Shown here: piece after piece, positions 14,052 to 16,107 of the stretch | Position numbering within the stretch: position 1 is the stretch's first letter | Layout: every line of letters begins with the position of its first letter | Origin: an uncultured Lachnospiraceae bacterium | GTDB lineage: Bacteria; Bacillota; Clostridia; Lachnospirales; Lachnospiraceae | Assembly (NCBI GenBank): GCA_934292725.1 | Contig: CAKQXY010000065.1 | Span: 1-16,107, forward strand | Length of the DNA stretch: 16,107 bases | Direction of reading: 5' to 3' | Made by a program: the position numbers and the translations under genes | Notes under the pieces: generated by a model | Databases searched by the model: none | What the model was told of the DNA's origin: nothing | What the model saw: the letters and a program-made list of their open reading frames with translations, nothing else

Positions 14052-16076
14052 TTACTTTACAACAACTGCATTAAATGGTAATATCTCAACCTTGCCGCTT
14101 ACTGCCTCGCCGTTTAAAAGATTAGTTCCATCTTTTGATAGCTGGACAGTTACAGGCATCGCATTATAATTTACATAAAAATCAAATGTGCTGCCATCTT
14201 CTGCTGTACGTGTCAGATACTCTACTCCCTCTGGAAACTCTTTTTCCTTAATACCGCATTCTGACCAGATTGGTGTAAAGAATTTAATCAGATCCTCCTC
14301 TTCCATTCTTGTTCCAATATAATATGCCTTTCCATTTCCATAGGAATGTACTGTTACTGCCGGCATACCTGCATAGAAATCGCTCTCGTATGTACCAAGA
14401 ACTTCTGCCCCTGTAAGCTTGATTAACTCGCAGTAATCCTTTACTATAGCCTTGTTTCCATCCTTCATCAAAACTGCATTTGAATCAGTTGGATATAATG
14501 TATCAAGTTCCTCAGCATACAGACCAAATACCTCTCCAAGACCTGCGCCTGGGAAGCCGCCTAAGTATGCCAGCGTATTTTCATTTACATATGCAGTCAG
14601 ATATGTTGCCACTACTGTTCCGCCATTTTTTACATATTCCTTTAACCATGCACCAGCCTCCTTGGATACAGCATAATACATTGGCAGTACGACAAGGCTG
14701 TATGAAGACAGATCCTCAAGTGGGAATACTATATCTGCATTGATTCCCTTCTTTAAATGAATATTGTAAAATTTGCGTACTTCCTTCTCATATTTTTTCG
14801 TATCATGCGCCATGCCCTGCATGTCCTTAATAGCCCAGCGATTGCTCCAATCAAAAAGTACTGCAGCCTTTGATGCCACCCTTGAACCTGTAACTGGTGC
14901 CAGCTTCTTTAAAAGCTCTCCCACCTCTGATACTTCTTTGAATACTCTTGTGTCATCTCTTCCAAGATGATCTACAACAGCACCATGGAACTGTTCTGCT
15001 GCACCACGACCTTTTCTCCACTGGAAATACTGAACAGTATCGCTTCCACAGCCAATTGTCTGAATACTGCTTGCGCGAAGGATGCCAGGACGCTTTAATT
15101 TATTGACAGAGTGCCAGTTGACAAGGCTTGGCGTACTCTCCATAAGCATGAATGGCTTATCCTTCTTTAAGCTTCTCATAACTGCATGATCAAAGCTAAG
15201 CTCTGCCGCTGTATCTGCCGGTGTCTCATAATCATTATTCCAGCTCGGATAACCATCCCACGAAATAATATCAATCTCCTTTGCCAGATCCACATAATCT
15301 AACTGCTCAAACAGCTTCATAAAGTTTGCTGTTGCCGGAACCTGAGGAGTATATTTCTTTAAAATTCTGCGCTCAAATGCAAGGTAATCTTTCATATTCC
15401 AAGAGTTAAAACGCTTCCAGTCCAAATTTAATCCAAGAATAGAATGCTCTCCATTGTCATACGGCGGCTCTATCTGCTCAAAAGAGTCAAAACGGCGGCT
15501 CCAGAAAGATGTCCACCACTGCTTATTCAATTCTTCAATGTTATTGTGATACTTCTCACGCAGGTACTCCTGAAAACGCTTCTTACAGCTATCGCAGTAG
15601 CACTCGCCGCCAAGTTCGTTTGAGATGTGCCACAGAATCAATCCAGGATGATTTCCAAACTCCTGTGCAAGCTTTGTATCCATCTTCTCAACAAGCGCAC
15701 GGTATTCTAAAGAACTCATGCAGTGATTGTGTCTGCCGCTGTGATGATTTCTTCGTCCATCTTTTTCAACACGAAGAACTGATGGATATTTTTCATCCAT
15801 CCATGCTGGTCTGGCTCCTGTCGGTGTTGCCAAAACAGTATAAATACCATTTTCATATAATTTATCCATGATATCATGAAGCCATCCAAACTGGAAGTTT
15901 CCTTCTTGCGGCTCAAGTGCAGACCAGGAAAATACACCGACTGTTGCCGTGTTTACTCCTGCCTTTTTCATCATTTTAATATCCTCCTCAAGGATATCAG
16001 GACGATCCAGCCACTGGTCTGGATTGTAATCGCCTCCATGCAGGAGAACTGGGATTTTTGGAAATAAAACAGACAT
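14052..16076 (-). CDS. Beta-galactosidase, glycoside hydrolase family 42
   Basis: The 674-residue enzyme is a complete GH42 beta-galactosidase, a retaining hydrolase of beta-galactosides. Domain A is a TIM barrel (about 1-390) starting LLHGGDYNPDQW (11-22), with acid/base Glu154 in HISNELGGE and nucleophile Glu313 in FMLMESTPS. The GH42 zinc cluster is complete: Cys119, Cys159, Cys161 and Cys164 (GGECYCDSC). The trimerisation domain (about 395-610, amidotransferase-like fold) and a C-terminal beta domain follow. There is no signal peptide, so the enzyme is cytoplasmic and its sugars must be imported as small oligosaccharides; arabinogalacto- or galacto-oligosaccharides are typical GH42 substrates. 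Start ATG has AAAGGA about 8 bases upstream. Its promoter lies outside the window; no transporter or regulator gene is in view. Confidence 0.96.
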   Translation of the reverse strand: MSVLFPKIPVLLHGGDYNPDQWLDRPDILEEDIKMMKKAGVNTATVGVFSWSALEPQEGNFQFGWLHDIMDKLYENGIYTVLATPTGARPAWMDEKYPSVLRVEKDGRRNHHSGRHNHCMSSLEYRALVEKMDTKLAQEFGNHPGLILWHISNELGGECYCDSCKKRFQEYLREKYHNNIEELNKQWWTSFWSRRFDSFEQIEPPYDNGEHSILGLNLDWKRFNSWNMKDYLAFERRILKKYTPQVPATANFMKLFEQLDYVDLAKEIDIISWDGYPSWNNDYETPADTAAELSFDHAVMRSLKKDKPFMLMESTPSLVNWHSVNKLKRPGILRASSIQTIGCGSDTVQYFQWRKGRGAAEQFHGAVVDHLGRDDTRVFKEVSEVGELLKKLAPVTGSRVASKAAVLFDWSNRWAIKDMQGMAHDTKKYEKEVRKFYNIHLKKGINADIVFPLEDLSSYSLVVLPMYYAVSKEAGAWLKEYVKNGGTVVATYLTAYVNENTLAYLGGFPGAGLGEVFGLYAEELDTLYPTDSNAVLMKDGNKAIVKDYCELIKLTGAEVLGTYESDFYAGMPAVTVHSYGNGKAYYIGTRMEEEDLIKFFTPIWSECGIKEKEFPEGVEYLTRTAEDGSTFDFYVNYNAMPVTVQLSKDGTNLLNGEAVSGKVEILPFNAVVVK

Positions 16077-16107
16077 ATTCTTTTTCCTTTCGTGGATTTA
16101 TTTATAT

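Noticed and set aside
1..16107. CRISPR array, insertion sequence, prophage or toxin-antitoxin locus
   Set aside because: No regularly spaced direct repeats, transposase, integrase, phage or toxin-antitoxin proteins were seen; the tRNAs show no flanking integrase or attachment-site duplication within the window.

Overview
The window looks like a chromosomal segment of a low-GC Gram-positive anaerobe of class Clostridia, most likely a Lachnospiraceae-type gut or rumen bacterium. The evidence is AT-rich intergenic DNA, strong purine-rich ribosome binding sites, a tRNA-sensing T-box leader, the Firmicutes gene order cysE-cysS-mrnC-rlmB, and two members of the PF06541 ('putative ABC transporter permease') membrane family that is common in these genomes. 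I cannot name a species. All protein genes are on the minus strand; the only plus-strand genes are two tRNAs.

In the direction of transcription (right to left): (1) 16076-13805 holds a GH42 beta-galactosidase followed by a 75-residue protein of unknown function. (2) 13725-6388 starts with a good sigma-A promoter and a transcription attenuator, then carA and carB (carbamoyl phosphate synthase), a hairpin just after carB, and three envelope-type genes: a PF06541 membrane protein with a long charged helical tail, an overlapping CPBP/CAAX-type intramembrane protease, and a family 2 glycosyltransferase. (3) 6098-6324 is a plus-strand tRNA-Val(TAC)/tRNA-Met(CAT) pair with its own promoter and terminator. 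(4) 6054-4048 is ispF (isoprenoid synthesis, MEP pathway) with an odd Cys/Gly-rich tail, followed by a second PF06541 protein in which the membrane domain is tandemly duplicated. (5) 4008-169 is a cysteine-specific T-box riboswitch controlling cysE, cysS, mrnC and rlmB, closed by a terminator. (6) tRNA-Thr(GGT) with its own strong promoter lies at the left edge.

The cysteine operon links supply of the amino acid (serine acetyltransferase) to its charging onto tRNA (CysRS), with two RNA-maturation enzymes downstream. The T-box reads uncharged tRNA-Cys: specifier codon UGC, and a UGGA element that matches the U discriminator of tRNA-Cys. The carAB leader can be folded into three mutually exclusive hairpins (anti-antiterminator, antiterminator, terminator), the layout of a pyrimidine attenuator, although it lacks a clear canonical PyrR box.

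Most of the window is ordinary housekeeping DNA. The points most worth a second look are the carA attenuator, a 58-base near-perfect hairpin between the cysteine T-box terminator and cysE, the two differently elaborated PF06541 paralogs, the membrane protein/protease/glycosyltransferase trio behind carAB, and the CGGCGGC tail on IspF. I found no CRISPR array, phage gene, transposase or other obvious mobile element.
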